Shown here piece by piece: positions 31,981 through 43,800 of a stretch of 64,000 bases of DNA. Below the pieces are notes generated by a model. It saw only the letters and a program-made list of their open reading frames with translations, ran no database searches and was not told the DNA's origin. The DNA comes from Phymorhynchus buccinoides (lineage: Eukaryota; Mollusca; Gastropoda; Neogastropoda; Raphitomidae): NCBI GenBank assembly GCA_017654935.2, contig CM065701.1, positions 1,632,987 to 1,696,986 on the forward strand, given 5' to 3'. The position numbers and the translations under genes were made by a program. Positions within the stretch are counted from its first letter, which is position 1; every line of letters begins with the position of its first letter.

Positions 31981-32224
31981 TGTAAGTGTTGGATGGACAT
32001 GTCACAGTACAGTGTAGTAAACTATGGATTTTAGAAATGTACAGTTGAAGTGTTTGACATTTGGTACTGACGTATGAAAACCGACGGCAGTGCAGTACAG
32101 TGGGTTTGTGTCTGAAAAAAACTTATAACGCAATAAAATTTCTTTTTTTCTCTACTACTTATTATGCTGTGTTGGCTCGGTGCTTTTAGTTTGTGCAAAT
32201 GTGTGTGTGTGAGAGAGAGAGAAA

Positions 32225-32287
32225 CACTGAACACTGAAAAACTTTATTTTACAAGGATAAAGATTTTAGGCGAAGCCTATTCTTCTA

Positions 32288-32328
<41 letters not shown>

Positions 32329-32340
32329 AGAGAGAGCGTG
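32225..32340 (-). repeat. LINE 3' terminal block plus GA microsatellite
   Basis: ACTTTATTTTACAAGGATAA and AGATTTTAGGCGAAGCCTAT match the 3' end of the minus-strand LINE at 17981-18050. (GA)n flanks it on both sides, as it does there. No coding part remains. Confidence 0.6.
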
Positions 32341-32430
32341 TGTGTGTGTGTGCATCCATGCATGTGTTAGTGTGTCTGAACATGTGCGCCTGTGTAGGTG
32401 TAGATGTGTGCACAAATGACCCCAAACGGA

Positions 32431-32644
32431 CCCAAGGCAACAGTCAACAGGGAAACACCACCCAGTCCCACATCACAACAGCCTCAGCACCGAAGTTGAA
32501 ACCAAGGCAACAGTCAACAGGGAAACACCACCCAGTCCCACATCACAACAGCCTCAGCACCGAAGTTGAAACCAAGGCAACACAGTCAACAGGGAAACAC
32601 CACCCAGTCCCACATCACAACAGCCTCAGCACCGAAGTTGAAAC
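32431..32644 (+). repeat. 70-bp tandem repeat, 3 copies
   Basis: ACCAAGGCAACAGTCAACAG starts at 32431, 32501 and 32571; the third has two extra bases. Nearly identical units. Mirror at 48480-48695. Confidence 0.93.
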
Positions 32645-33263
32645 AGTGTATTCATCAACACATTAATTTTTCACATGGTTTCAGTCAGTCATATCAACTC
32701 AACACAGTTGTTCACACTAACTCTCCATCTTCCATTTCAGTCCATTCCGTGCAACCTTTTCTTTTGCCAAACAGACACGCCGCTCAAACAACAACGAGAA
32801 AGGTTTCTACTTATGTAACTTTCAGAAAAACACTGAAATCATCCATTCATCCGTCCAATTTTCCAAGTTTACGTTTCAAACATGATTTTGTTTTTCTCAG
32901 TAATGCTACATGAATGTGATCTGAGCAAACTATCGTAATGAAAGCTCAAGAATATGATCGTTACAAGACAGACGACATTATGAAAAGGGTGAAGGCTAGG
33001 CAAGAAGATCATAAGGAAAGAAACCGTTAAGAACATATTTATTATACATTTCTTCTTACACCACTGGGGATATGACAATCTTGAGAGCGGTTAAAAAAAA
33101 GGCAGCCCAACATTTGGACATGCTTCATATTAGAAGCGATCTGCACATTGTAAGCTACAATAATTCAGTGCTAATTACAATACACAAATGAATGCAAAAC
33201 AATTAGGATTTATAATTGAAATTTATAAAACAAAAAGGTAAGAAAATTATCAAAGAATTTAAC

Positions 33264-33456
33264 AGAATAAGAGCACATACACACCACTAAATGTTTCCAT
33301 ATGGAAACCCCATGAATAACTACAAGAAAGGACAGAATAAGTGCATGCGTTTACGCACAGAAACTGTGTCCACTTACTTTTTCCTTTTCTTTTACAAATT
33401 TACGGGGTTTCCGTTCAGAAACAGTTGTGTGTGCATGCGCTTATTCTCTGACTTCA
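33264..33456. mobile_element. Foldback (MITE-like) element
   Basis: CAGAATAAGAGCACATACAC...GGAAACCCCATGAAT on the left is mirrored by TTTACGGGGTTTCC...GTGTGTGCATGCGCTTATTC on the right, about 65 bp with mismatches. A third CAGAATAAGTGCATGCG lies in the middle. 32650-33260 carries no gene. Confidence 0.6.
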
Positions 33457-33505
33457 TTACTTGAAATAATAAGAAAAGACACATGCAAGGAATAGCTTTA
33501 TAATA

Positions 33506-33683
33506 CAGGGGAACCTCCCTTATAAGACCTTCAAAAATCATCCAAAATGAGGTCTTCTAAGGGAGCGCGTTCTGATAAGGGAGGTAATTTTAATACTTAC
33601 AAAGAAGGGCAATGTCTCAGAGAAGTAGGTCTTATGTGGGAGGGAGTCTTATAATGGGAGGTCTTACAAGGGAGGTTCCACTG
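33506..33683. mobile_element. pogo/Tigger-like MITE with TA target duplication
   Basis: Ends CAGGGGAACCTCCCTTATAA and TTACAAGGGAGGTTCCACTG are terminal inverted repeats, flanked by TA on both sides. Inner inverted GAGGTCTT/AAGACC motifs repeat. CAGTGGAACCTCCCTTATAAGACC-type termini with TA duplication are characteristic of pogo/Tigger-related MITEs. In the mirror copy (47440-47617) both ends read CAGTGGAA/TTCCACTG, so the left-arm CAGGGG is one substitution. Confidence 0.85.
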
Positions 33684-33704
33684 TAGTACTTACAACGGCT
33701 TACA

Positions 33705-33888
33705 TGGACAATGTCTGGTGGCAATGTGGCCTCACATCATCAACAGTCCACAAACATTCTTCAGTGGAAGGGTTTTCACTGGCCTTGGCTGACAGTGGAC
33801 AATGTCTGGAGGCAATGTGGCCTCACATCATCAACAGTCCACAAACATTCTTCAGTGGAAGGGTTTTCACTGGCCTTGGCTGACAGTG
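33705..33888 (+). repeat. 91-bp tandem duplication
   Basis: TGGACAATGTCTGGTGGCAA starts at 33705 and 33796 (GTCTGGAGG in the second). Both run through CACAAACATTCTTCAGTGGA and TTCACTGGCCTTGGCTGACA. 33890-34960 is AT-rich with no gene I can support. Confidence 0.92.
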
Positions 33889-34967
33889 GCACCAAGAAAA
33901 CAAAAACTAACAATTTGTTATTTGTGGATTGAAAGTTAAAAAAATATGTTAGGAAATTTTTAAAAAAATTAAACACACAACAAACAAAAACCGGTGCCGA
34001 GTTTGGCACATAATTATCTGAGGCTTTCGGGAAAAAAATGAGGAAAACAAATGAATAAAAGGGAAGATTTTTTTAATTTTCACAACCTGAACCACATAGA
34101 ATCAAAACATACGTCTGGAAATTTGACTTTTCCCCCCACATTAAAATTACTAATCAAAATGTTAATATAAAACACAGAACTAGAAAAAAGGCAACATATT
34201 TCACACCACAAATTCATGTGACGAAAACCTATGCATCAAGAAGACAATGAAACCATACCATAAAGAAAGGCCTATTAATTATTAAAAAAAAGTATTATTT
34301 ATTAGTACTATTTTATCCTTTTTTTATCACTATAGTTTTCTTTTTTCAAAATGATGTAAATTTTAGAGATCTTGTTAATTTGTTTTTAGCTGGACAATGC
34401 TCGAGTACATTATTGCCAACTTTTGATTACCCTGATTATCTAACGATTTGTTTCTGAATATTAATTAAAGACAACAAATAGGACAACACAATATAGCCAC
34501 GTAAAAACCAACATAATTGGTAGTAATAGCTTCAAACAAAAAGTCATGAAGAAGCTTAGGATTCATTACTTTCAACAACTTAACCAAACTGGAAATATGT
34601 GATCTAAGATTAGCTTACGTCAAACACAATCACTCATTTTATAACCCTTTTAGCCTTCAGAGACTATTCATGTCACCCCTGTACTTCAGAAATGACAATC
34701 TCCATTTGAGCAGAACACACGGGCTAACAGCCAGCACAAGAACAAGCCACGTGGAAGATGGAGGTTGGGCTTTTCTTTCTCATTTGTAGTAACAATGAAC
34801 AGATGGTTGCTTTGTCATGATTTGCATAATGATATTCCTGAGGTGACGCATGGATTAGGAATGTTGAATCAGGACTTTTTGTTCTAATAATATGAAACGT
34901 TTCCAGTTCCAGGTACCTTTTTGTCAGTCTCATAACACTAATCATGGCAGAATGATGGTTACACGGG

Positions 34968-35235
34968 TGCAACTCCCCCAAATGAAAAAAAGAATGAAAG
35001 GCAGGGGTCCAGGGACCCATGGCCCCGGCAGGGTACAGGGGCAGAGCCCCGTTGGACGATTCAGGGGGGCAAGTTAAGAGAGAGATATAACAAGATAGAC
35101 AGACAGTTAAAATGATAGACTCAGAGACAGTTTGAGTCTGATAAGCCTTGTAAAATTATTACATTGCCTTTGTAAACTTCCAAGATAGAACAACCAAGTT
35201 CAAAACGCCCCAAATCGCTTGTGGTCAATTTTTTT
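34968..35235 (+). repeat. Interspersed repeat, partner of 722-1000
   Basis: Shares the blocks listed for 722-1000. In the right arm only its first ~20 bp (TGCAACTCCCCCAAATGAA, reverse complement at 46140) remain, followed by sequence that in the left arm lies after 35296. So the right arm has a deletion, not the left arm an insertion. Confidence 0.75.
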
Positions 35236-35267
35236 TTGTTTTTTGATGAATACAAAAAAAACTGAAG

Positions 35268-35462
35268 TTGTTTCTTAAGATTAAGATTAAGATTAAAATT
35301 ATAGCCCCGTCGACAACAAAAGCCATTTGAAGTTCAGTTTCTTAAGATTAAGATTAAAATTATAGTCCCGTCGACAACAAAGGCCATTTGAAGTTCAGTT
35401 TCTTAAGATTAAGATTAAAATTATAGCCCCATCGACAACAAAGGCCATTTGAAGTTCAGTTT
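35268..35462 (+). repeat. ~63-bp tandem repeat, 3 copies
   Basis: Units of TTTCTTAAGATTAAGATTAA, AATTATAGCCCCGTCGACAA, CAAAGGCCATTTGAAGTTCAG. The right arm holds fewer, degraded copies (46030-46130). Confidence 0.88.
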
Positions 35463-35639
35463 CTGGTCAAATTAAAAACACTGAAAAGAGTAGCACCCAT
35501 GTGGTTACATAACAGGGCTGGGAGACCATAAAAACCATCCAATGAAGATCTACCGATTCCTCCCCCCTGTGTCCCACCGCTATGCTATATCTTGAGAAGG
35601 GCCTGTACACATTAGATCCGCAATTTGCAGGAAAACTCC

Positions 35640-36635
35640 ATTCGCTGATGTCAGAAACAAGTGGACGGGAAAGGGGGTGAGTCACCTCCTTCACTGATGT
35701 CAGAAACAAGTGGACGGGAAAGGGGGTGAGTCACCTCCTTCACTGATGTCAGAAACAAGTGGATGGGAAAGGGGGTGAGTCACCTCCTTCACTGATGTCA
35801 GAAACATAGTGGATGGGAAAGGGGGTGAGTCACCTCCTTCGCTGATGTCAGAAACAAGTGGATGGGAAAGGGGGTGAGTCACCTCCTTCACTGATGTCAG
35901 AAACATAGTGGATGGGAAAGGGGGTGAGTCACCTCCTTCACTGATGTCAGAAACAAGTGGATGGGAAAGGGGGTGAGTCACCTCCTTCACTGATGTCAGA
36001 AACATAGTGGATGGGAAAGGGGGTGAGTCACCTCCCTCACTGATGTCAGAAACATAGTGGATGGGAAAGGGGGTGAGTCACCTCCATCGCTGATGTCAGA
36101 AACATAGTGGATGGGAAAGGGGGTGAGTCACCTCCTCCCTCGCTGATGTCAGAAACAAGTGGATGGGAAATGGGGTGAGTCACCTCCTTCACTGATGTTA
36201 GAAACATAGTGGATGGGAAAGGGGGTGAGTCACCTCCTTCTCTGATGTCAGAAACAAGTGGATGGGAAATGGGGTGAGTCACCTCCTTCACTGATGTTAG
36301 AAACATAGTGGATGGGAAAGGGGGTGAGTCACCTCCTTCTCTGATGTCAGAAACAAGTGGATGGGAAATGGGGTGAGTCACCTCCTTCACTGATGTTAGA
36401 AACATAGTGGATGGGAAAGGGGGTGAGTCACCTCCTTCGCTGTCAGAAACAAGTGGATGGGAAAGGGGGTGAGTCACCTCCCTCACTGATGTCAGAAACA
36501 TAGTGGATGGGAAAGGGGGTGAGTCACCTCCTTCGCTGTCAGAAACAAGTGGATGGGAAAGGGGGTGAGTCACCTCCCTCGCTGATGTCAGAAACAAGTG
36601 GATGGGAAATGGGGTGAGTCACCTCCTTCACTGAT
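35640..36635 (+). repeat. 49-50-bp tandem array
   Basis: About 20 units of GATGTCAGAAACAAGTGGAT + GGGAAAGGGGGTGAGTCACC + TCCTTCACT. Each unit contains GGTGAGT, a perfect 5' splice-site core. A further noisy block of the same units lies at 36840-37110. The right arm has one continuous block at 44570-45840. Confidence 0.95.
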
Positions 36636-36717
36636 GTCATAAAAACAACGATCAGACATCTGTTCTACAATTAAGCATCATGATTTAACACGGTACATCA
36701 AACAACTACAGCTTTCA

Positions 36718-37650
36718 CTTATCCACACTGCAAGAACATTGTAACATGTTACTATCCACATTGCAAGAACATTGTAACATGTTACTATCCACACTGCAAG
36801 AACATTGTAACATGTTACTATCCACACTGCAAGACAGAAAACAAGTGGATGAGGAACGGGGGTGAGTCACCCCTTCGCTGATGTCAGAACAAGTGGATGG
36901 ACAAGGGGGTGAGTCACCTCCTTCATGATGTCAGAAACAAGGAGGGAAAGGGGGTGAGTAACCTCCTCGCTGTGTCAGAAACAAGTGGATGGGAAAGAGG
37001 GGTTGAGTCACCGCCTTCACTGATGTCAGAAACAAGTGGATGGAAGGGGGTGAGTCACCTCCTTCACTGGATGGCAGAAACAAGTGGAGGAAAGGGGGTG
37101 AGCACCTCCTCGAATTATTTTTTATGGAAGACTTTTGTCATAAAAACAACGATCAGACATCTGTTCTACATTAAGCATGTTCATGATTTAACACGGTTAC
37201 ATCAAACAACTCAGCTTTCACTTATCCACACTGCAAGACAACATTGTAACATGTTACTATCCACATTGCAAGAACATTGTAACATGTTACTATACACACT
37301 GCAAAACATGTAACATGTTAATATCCACACGCAAGAAACATTTTACATGTGTACTATCCACATTGCAAGAACATGTAAATGTTTACTTATCCCCACTGCA
37401 AGAACATTCTAACATGTTACTATCCACATTGCAAGGAACATTGTAAACATGTACTATACACACGCCAAGAACATTTTAACATGTTACTATCCACAGTGCA
37501 AGAACATTTTAACATGTTACTATCCACACTGCAGAAACATTTTAACATGTTATATCCACATTGCCAAGACATGTAACATGTTACTACTCCAACACTGCAA
37601 GAACATTTTTAACATGTTAACTAATCCACATTGCAAAGAAAAAATTTTAA
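36718..37650 (+). repeat. 33-bp tandem array in two blocks
   Basis: Units of AACATTGTAACATGTTACTA + TCCACACTGCAAG at 36718-36835 and, in error-rich form, at 37215-37650. The unit contains the palindrome AACATGTT. The two blocks are separated by noisy copies of the 49-bp array and a repeat of the preceding unique sequence. Confidence 0.88.
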
Positions 37651-37659
37651 CATGTTACT

Positions 37660-37775
37660 TCTTCTGGCGTTCCCAGGCCATAAGCCCACAATGGCCACGT
37701 ATGTGTCGTTTTCCAGTTTTCACTGGTGTCCTACTGCATTCAGCCGACTACATTCGATTTCGGAGGAGTAACCTG
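37660..37775 (+). mobile_element. SINE-like element head
   Basis: CTTCTTCTGGCGTTCCCAGG, CCATAAGCCCACAATGG, GTTTTCCAGTTTTCACTGG and TTCGATTTCGGAGGAG match the head of the element at 29385. It stops there with no GGTATCCCC tail. Mirror at 43885-44005. Confidence 0.7.
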
Positions 37776-37799
37776 TTACATTTTCACATCAAATACAAG

Positions 37800-38040
37800 C
37801 TTGTTAATCCACAAAAATAATCCAAGCCTTCATAATTCAACTTACAAAACTGCTAAATCACCACAAAATAATCAGGGCCTTCATAATTCCAACTACAAAA
37901 TTGCTAATCACACAAAATAATCAAGGCCTCACAATACCAACTACAAAACTGCAATCACACAACATAATCCAAGGCCTTCATAATTCAACTACAAACTGCT
38001 AATCACACAAAAGCAATGGAAAAGCCTTTCATAATGAACA
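37800..38040 (+). repeat. ~45-bp degenerate tandem repeat
   Basis: About five units containing CCTTCATAATTCAACTACAA and CTGCTAATCACACAAAATAA. Small indels between units look like sequencing noise. Confidence 0.75.
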
Positions 38041-39830
38041 ATTGACATATTGTCACACCATTTTTACTGCTCAAACTACATCATCTTGATTTTCTACAGT
38101 CTCTCGACAGTTGCACGATGGGAGCAATCAACAGTAGGCAATCAAACCAGTAGGGCTTAGCGCGTGATATTCTTGGTCTGGGGTGTGAGAGAGGGAGATG
38201 AGTCAAATCAGCGTCCCTAAGGTGACGTTCTTCACACTGCACACATCATTTCAATAGCGCAAGTTTCATCATCAGGACAATATTAAGGTCAAAGTTACAG
38301 AGCCATCAAAAACTTCCACACACCACACACACTTCACACTCTCTCTTTCTATGAAGCCTTTCTGATACTACTAAATTCTTTAAAAGGGTTGGTCATCAAT
38401 ATTTTTCCAACAACTAAAACAAATTGCAATCGGTTTGCTGTATTCAAACACATAGAAAACTGAAAATTGGCATTAACATAACAGACTATTACTGTTCAAT
38501 GATGCTCTGAATCAAAAAATTGTCTAATCAATATTAAAAAGAAAAAGTTATAATGCAAAATTAACAAAAAATACAAAATAGCGCAGAAGTCTAAATCATG
38601 TTTATTCATTGTGTTTACTTTTCATTTTCGGTTTTCTTCATCATTCACTGTTGTTGGTGTTTTTTCCCAAAATGAGGTTTATCACAGACAGAAAAACAGA
38701 GAAAGATAGAAATGTTAAATGGACACATTATACAATCAGTATAAAGAAACAGTAACGACGTGAAAACTCTGTTGGCTAAACCAATTCTTTACAATCAACA
38801 CATAAAGAGTGTTTCAGTCACACACACATCACCACACACAGCATGCTCACACACATACACTCACATAAGCTTGCACAACACACACACAGCGCCTGTAATC
38901 TCACATACATTCATACGCTAACGATTTACACAATTTGTATTTAAAAGCAAAGTCAATAGGGATTAACATGTACATGATGTAAAATGTTATGATCACACCA
39001 GTACACACAATCATGGTGCAGAATAGGCTTCATGAACAGCCTTTCAGAACAGTGCCAAACAATATAGTTTTTCTGCGTTTAACCATTTCGACGTATGATG
39101 GTGGACAAATCTCCAAAAATGTAAAATTTCCGTCTTAAAAAACTTTACTTCTCTCTGAAATCTGATAATTACTTAATATTATAAACAAATACGCTAGGCT
39201 ATAACTTTTGCCAAAAATTGATCTTTCTCCCTCTCTTTAAAGTCTGATCATGACATTTTAGTACCCAAAAAGTAAAACTATTTGACTGCCTCATAAAATC
39301 TCCCAAACACAAAAAGGAGTAAGAAAAAAAAACTCTCAACAACATTTACCATTTCGTCCACATCTAGACTTAACAGATGTGTGTCAAGTCGGCCCTGATA
39401 AAGTACAGTACCAGCACACATTTACACTCACAACTCATTTGGTTTTAAACAAGCTATTTGAATGATTTTTTAAGACACCACACAATGTGAGCGCACACAC
39501 ACAATACGCACACAACAAATGCACAAGTATGTGAGCATGCACAGCCGCAAACTAGCATGACATTCAGATCACATGACCAAGCCATTATGTCACTAGTCAA
39601 TGAGCAAAACGTTTCACATGGAATCGAACCAAGAAAAACTATGCAGATTTCTTACAGTAGCTTAGCCTACTACTTTGAAAAAATAATCATCATAAAAACA
39701 ATATAACAATTTTTCCGCCCCCCATCAGCAACAAATGAATAATAAATAGCAATAATCAGCAATACACAACTAATCAATAGAATTGTGTCAACCTAAGGAA
39801 ACGATACGGTTGACCATGTAAAATCGACCC
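38040..39830. other. AT-rich sequence, no gene seen
   Basis: Short CA-rich stretches at 38310-38345 and 38815-38890, otherwise unique AT-rich sequence. I see no exon, RNA gene or mobile element. The mirror segment 41930-43560 aligns with frequent small differences. Confidence 0.6.
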
Positions 39831-39834
39831 TACC

Positions 39835-40070
39835 CTCCTCCTCCACTTGCGCACATCCTCCCCGTCTTCTTTCCTCTGGGCCAGCCAATCCCATAGTTCC
39901 ACGAAGGACTTTCTTCACAGCGAGTCGCCCCAATGTAGATTCTCTCCGGCAACCAGCGGACCAATCATCTCGCCGAGTAGATGGCGACGGCAACACCAAC
40001 ACGGCACCGGCAACGCGGCCAACTTGCTTCAGGTGGCGCCAAAGCACTCCATGATGGCCTCATGCAACAA
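39835..40070 (-). promoter_or_regulatory. GC/CpG-rich island, possible promoter or first exon
   Basis: CpG-rich block in AT-rich surroundings. Read on the minus strand it has two inverted CCAAT motifs (GATTGGTCC and GATTGGCTG) and short GC-rich frames, but no recognisable protein. It could be a promoter/5' exon or part of a repeat. The mirror copy at 41520-41790 is similar but diverged by indels. Confidence 0.25.
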
Positions 40071-40489
40071 AACAGACCAACGGAGACGTGAATCGTAGGG
40101 AAGGGCATCTCTCTGGTGTGCGTGCAGTCATTCATGTCATGTCGCTTAACAGCCTGCAGACAAAAATAACGTCAATTCTCAGGGTGCACAATGTTCAAAT
40201 ATGATCACTTTTGCACTTGGAATGATAGCTGAGTGGTATGCTTCGCTTCCAAGAACTGTAAGACACGTGTAGTGTATTCAGACACATGCACGGTGGTTCA
40301 AAGCAGAATCAGTACATTGCTGCTGCTTTGCACCATGCAGTCAAAGCATTGAAAACACAGAAGTCATCGATAAAAATCATTCTTAGAATGTGGGCACTCC
40401 CAGATGGAATGCCATTCAGTACATGTTCCATAGAGAGACAAAGAAGAAATCCTCCCTTGTCTACGTCCCGTCCAATGTGTGAACTCTTG

Positions 40490-40700
40490 ATCCAAAAAAG
40501 ACAGGGCGACAGGCACCATACGTTGTAGTCTCCACCGGGACACAGAATTTTATCGACTTCAAAAAGCCATGGGCAACCGCACCCATACGTTGTAGTTCCC
40601 ACCGGACACAGACTTTTATGACTTCAAAAAGCCCACGGGCAAAACCGCCAACCATAGTTGTAGTTCCACTGACACAGACTTTTACTGACTTCAAAAAGTA
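40490..40700. repeat. ~70-bp tandem repeat near the palindrome centre
   Basis: Three noisy units of CACCATACGTTGTAGTTCCAC, GGACACAGACTTTTATGACT and TCAAAAAGCCACGGGC. The mirror units are at 40880-41100. The many 1-nt indels suggest raw-read quality. Confidence 0.8.
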
Positions 40701-40742
40701 GCCTCTTCCAGGTTTAACAATACCAAGACTGACTTGAGGGAA

Positions 40743-40850
40743 CAAAGTGGAAAACTGGCTGTCAATCAAAGGATTCCGTATTTGAAGAATGACGACGCTC
40801 CGGTTCTTCAAATATCGAATCCATATTGATTGACAGCCAGTTCACTTTGT
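40743..40850. repeat. Centre of the giant palindrome
   Basis: TTTGAAGAA at 40781-40789 faces TTCTTCAAA at 40804-40812 across the 14-nt spacer TGACGACGCTCCGG. Outward, ACTGGCTGTCAATCAA is mirrored by TTGATTGACAGCCAGT and GGGAACAAAGTG by CACTTTGTTCCC. Small indels separate the flanks. Confidence 0.95.
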
Positions 40851-43800
40851 TCCCTTCAAGGTCAGTGCTTGGTATTGTTTAAACCTGGAACCAAGAGGCG
40901 ACTTTTGAAGTCTAAAAGTCTGTGTCAAGTGGAACTACAACGTATGGTGCTGTTGCACCGGCTTTTGAAGCCATTTAAAAGTCAGTGTCGGTTGGAACTT
41001 ACAACGTATGGTGCTGTGCCCTGGCTTTTTGAAGTCTAAAAAGTCTGTGTCGGTGGGTGGAACTACAACGTATGGTGCTGTCGCCGGGCTTTTTGGATCA
41101 ATCGAGTCCATTGGACGGGTAACGTAGACAAGGGAGGCATTTCTTTGTCTCTCTATGGAAGCATGTATTGAATGGCATGTCCATCTGGTGAGTGCCCACA
41201 TTCTAAGACGGTTTTATCGATGACTTCTGTGTTTCAATGCTTTAGGATGCATGGTGCAAAGCTAGATCCCAGCAAGTACTCTGATTCTGCTCTTGACCAC
41301 CGCATGTGTCTGAATACACCTACCACATGGTGCTCAGTTCTTGGAAGCGAACATACCACTCAGCCACATTACAAGTGCAAAAGTGATCAGATTCGAAACA
41401 TGGTGACAGCCATGAGAATTGACGTTATTTCGTCTGCAGGGCTGTAAGCGACATGACATGACATGACTGCACGTCACCAGACCAGAGAGATAGATGCCTT
41501 CCATACGATTCAAGGTCTCCGGTTGTCTGTGGTATGCAGGAGGCATAAGGGAGTACTTTGGGCCACCTGGAAGCAAGTTCGCGCCGTTGCGGGACGGGTG
41601 GTGTTGCCGTAGCAATATACGTCGGACGGAGATGATTGGTCAGCCTGTTGCCGGGAGAGAATATACCATTGGGCGACTTCCGACAAGGTGAGAGAAAGTC
41701 CCTCGAGGAACGATGGCGGGATTGGCTGGAAAAGTCAAAGAGAAAGAAGACGGGAGGAGGATGTGCGAAAGGAGGAGGAGGGTAGGGTCGATTTTTAACA
41801 TGGTAACCGAATATGTTTCCGTCAGGTGACAACAATGCTCTATTGAATATTGTGTATTGCGGATATGCTATTATTATTATTTGTTGCTGATGTTGCTTCA
41901 CATTGTTATATTGTTTTATGATGATTATTTTCAAAGTAGTAAGCTAAGGCTACGTAAGAAATCCTGATATTTTTCTATGGTTAGATTCCATGGTGAAACG
42001 TTTTGCTCAGGATATGTGAACATAATGGGCTTGGTCATGTGATCTGAATGTCATGATAGTTTGGGCTGTGCAAGCTCACATACATTGTGCATTTGTTTGT
42101 GTGCGTATGTGTGTCAATTCATCTCTCCACATCCTATCCTCCGTTAATGTATTCTTTCCGTGTGCGTCACATTGTGTGTGTATTAAAAATCCATCAAATA
42201 GCATTGTTTAAAACCAATGAGTTGTGAGTGTAAATTGTGCGGGTACTGTACTTTACAGGCCGACTGACACACTCTGTCAGTCTAGATGTGGGACAAATGG
42301 GAAATGTGTGAGAGTATTTTTCTTACCCTTTTTGTTTTGGGAGATTTGATGAGGCAGTTCAATAGTTTTACTGTTTGGGTACTAAATGTTCATGATAAGA
42401 CTTTAAAGAGAGGGAGAAAGAAATCATTTTGCCCACACCAAAAGGGTAACTGCCAGCGTACGTGTTAAATATTACATTATTATCAGGATTCAGAGAGAAA
42501 GTAAAGTTTTTTAAGAACGGAAATTTACATTTTGGAGAATTGTCACCATCATACGTCGAATGGTTAAAACCAGAAAAACTATATTGTTTGGCACTTTCCC
42601 CCTGAAAAGGCTTGTTCATGAAGGCATTCTGCACCATGATTGATGTTGTACTGTGTGATCAGAACATTTAACATCATCGTACATGTTAATCCATAATTGA
42701 TTTGGGCTTTGAATACAAATTGTGGTTAAATCTTTAGAGTGGAATGTATGTGAGATTTACAGGCGCTTGTGTGTGGTGTGGCAAGCTTAAGTGAGTGTAT
42801 GTGTGTGAGCAGGCTGGTGTGTGGTAGTGTGTGTGACTGAAACTTTTATGTGTTGATGGTAAAGAATTGGTTAGCCAACAGATTTTTCACGTCGTACTGT
42901 TGCTTTATACTGATTGTATAATGTTGTCCAGTTTAACATTTCATATCTTTCTCTGTTTCTTGTCTGTGATAAACTAATTTGGGAAAAAAAAACACCAACA
43001 ACAGTGAATGATGAAGAAAACATAAAATGAAAAAGTAAACACAATGAATAAACATTGATTTAGACTCTGCGCTATTTTGTATTTTTTGTATTTGCATTAA
43101 ACTTTTTCTTTTAATACTGATTAGACAATTGTTTGACTCAGAGCATCATTGAACAGTAATAGTCTGGTATTTAATGCATTTTTCAGTTTCTGATGTGGTT
43201 TGAAAAACAGGTGCAAAACTGTTGCATTTGTTTTAGTTGTTTGGAAAAAATAGTTGATGACCAACCCTTTTAAAGAATTGAGTAGTATCAGAAAAGGACT
43301 TCAGAGAAAGAGAAGAGTGTGAAGGGTGGGTGTGTGTGGAAGTTTTGACGGCTCTGTAACTTTGAACCTTTTATATTGGCTCTTTCTGTGGATGAAACTT
43401 GCGCTATTGAAATGATATGTGTAGCAGGTGAAGAACGGTCACTTAGGACGCTATTTGAATATACTCCCTCTCTCACTACCCCCAACCAAGAATATCACGC
43501 GCTAAGCCCCTATGTGTTGATTGCTAACTGGTTTGATGCTCCATAGTGCAACTGTCGAGAGGACTGATAGAAAATCAAGATGAGGTAGTTGAGAAGTAAA
43601 AATGGTGTGACAATATGTCAGATTGGATCAATTATGAAGGCTTTCATTGCTTTGTGTGATTAGCAGTTTGTAGTTGAATTTATGAAGGCTTGGATATTTT
43701 GGAGTGATTAGCAATTTTGAGTTCGGAATTAGAAGGCCCTTGGATCATTTTGTGGATTAGCAGTTTTGTAGTTGGAATATGAAGGCCTTGGATTAATTGT

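Noticed and set aside
35640..36635. CRISPR-like regular repeats (also 4079-8044 and 14284-16716)
   Set aside because: Units are head-to-tail without unique spacers, in a eukaryotic intron-bearing context; these are minisatellites.
40226..40256. tRNA gene or tRNA-derived SINE (TAGCTGAGTGGT fits an A box)
   Set aside because: No B box at the right distance and no cloverleaf can be folded; a chance match is likely.
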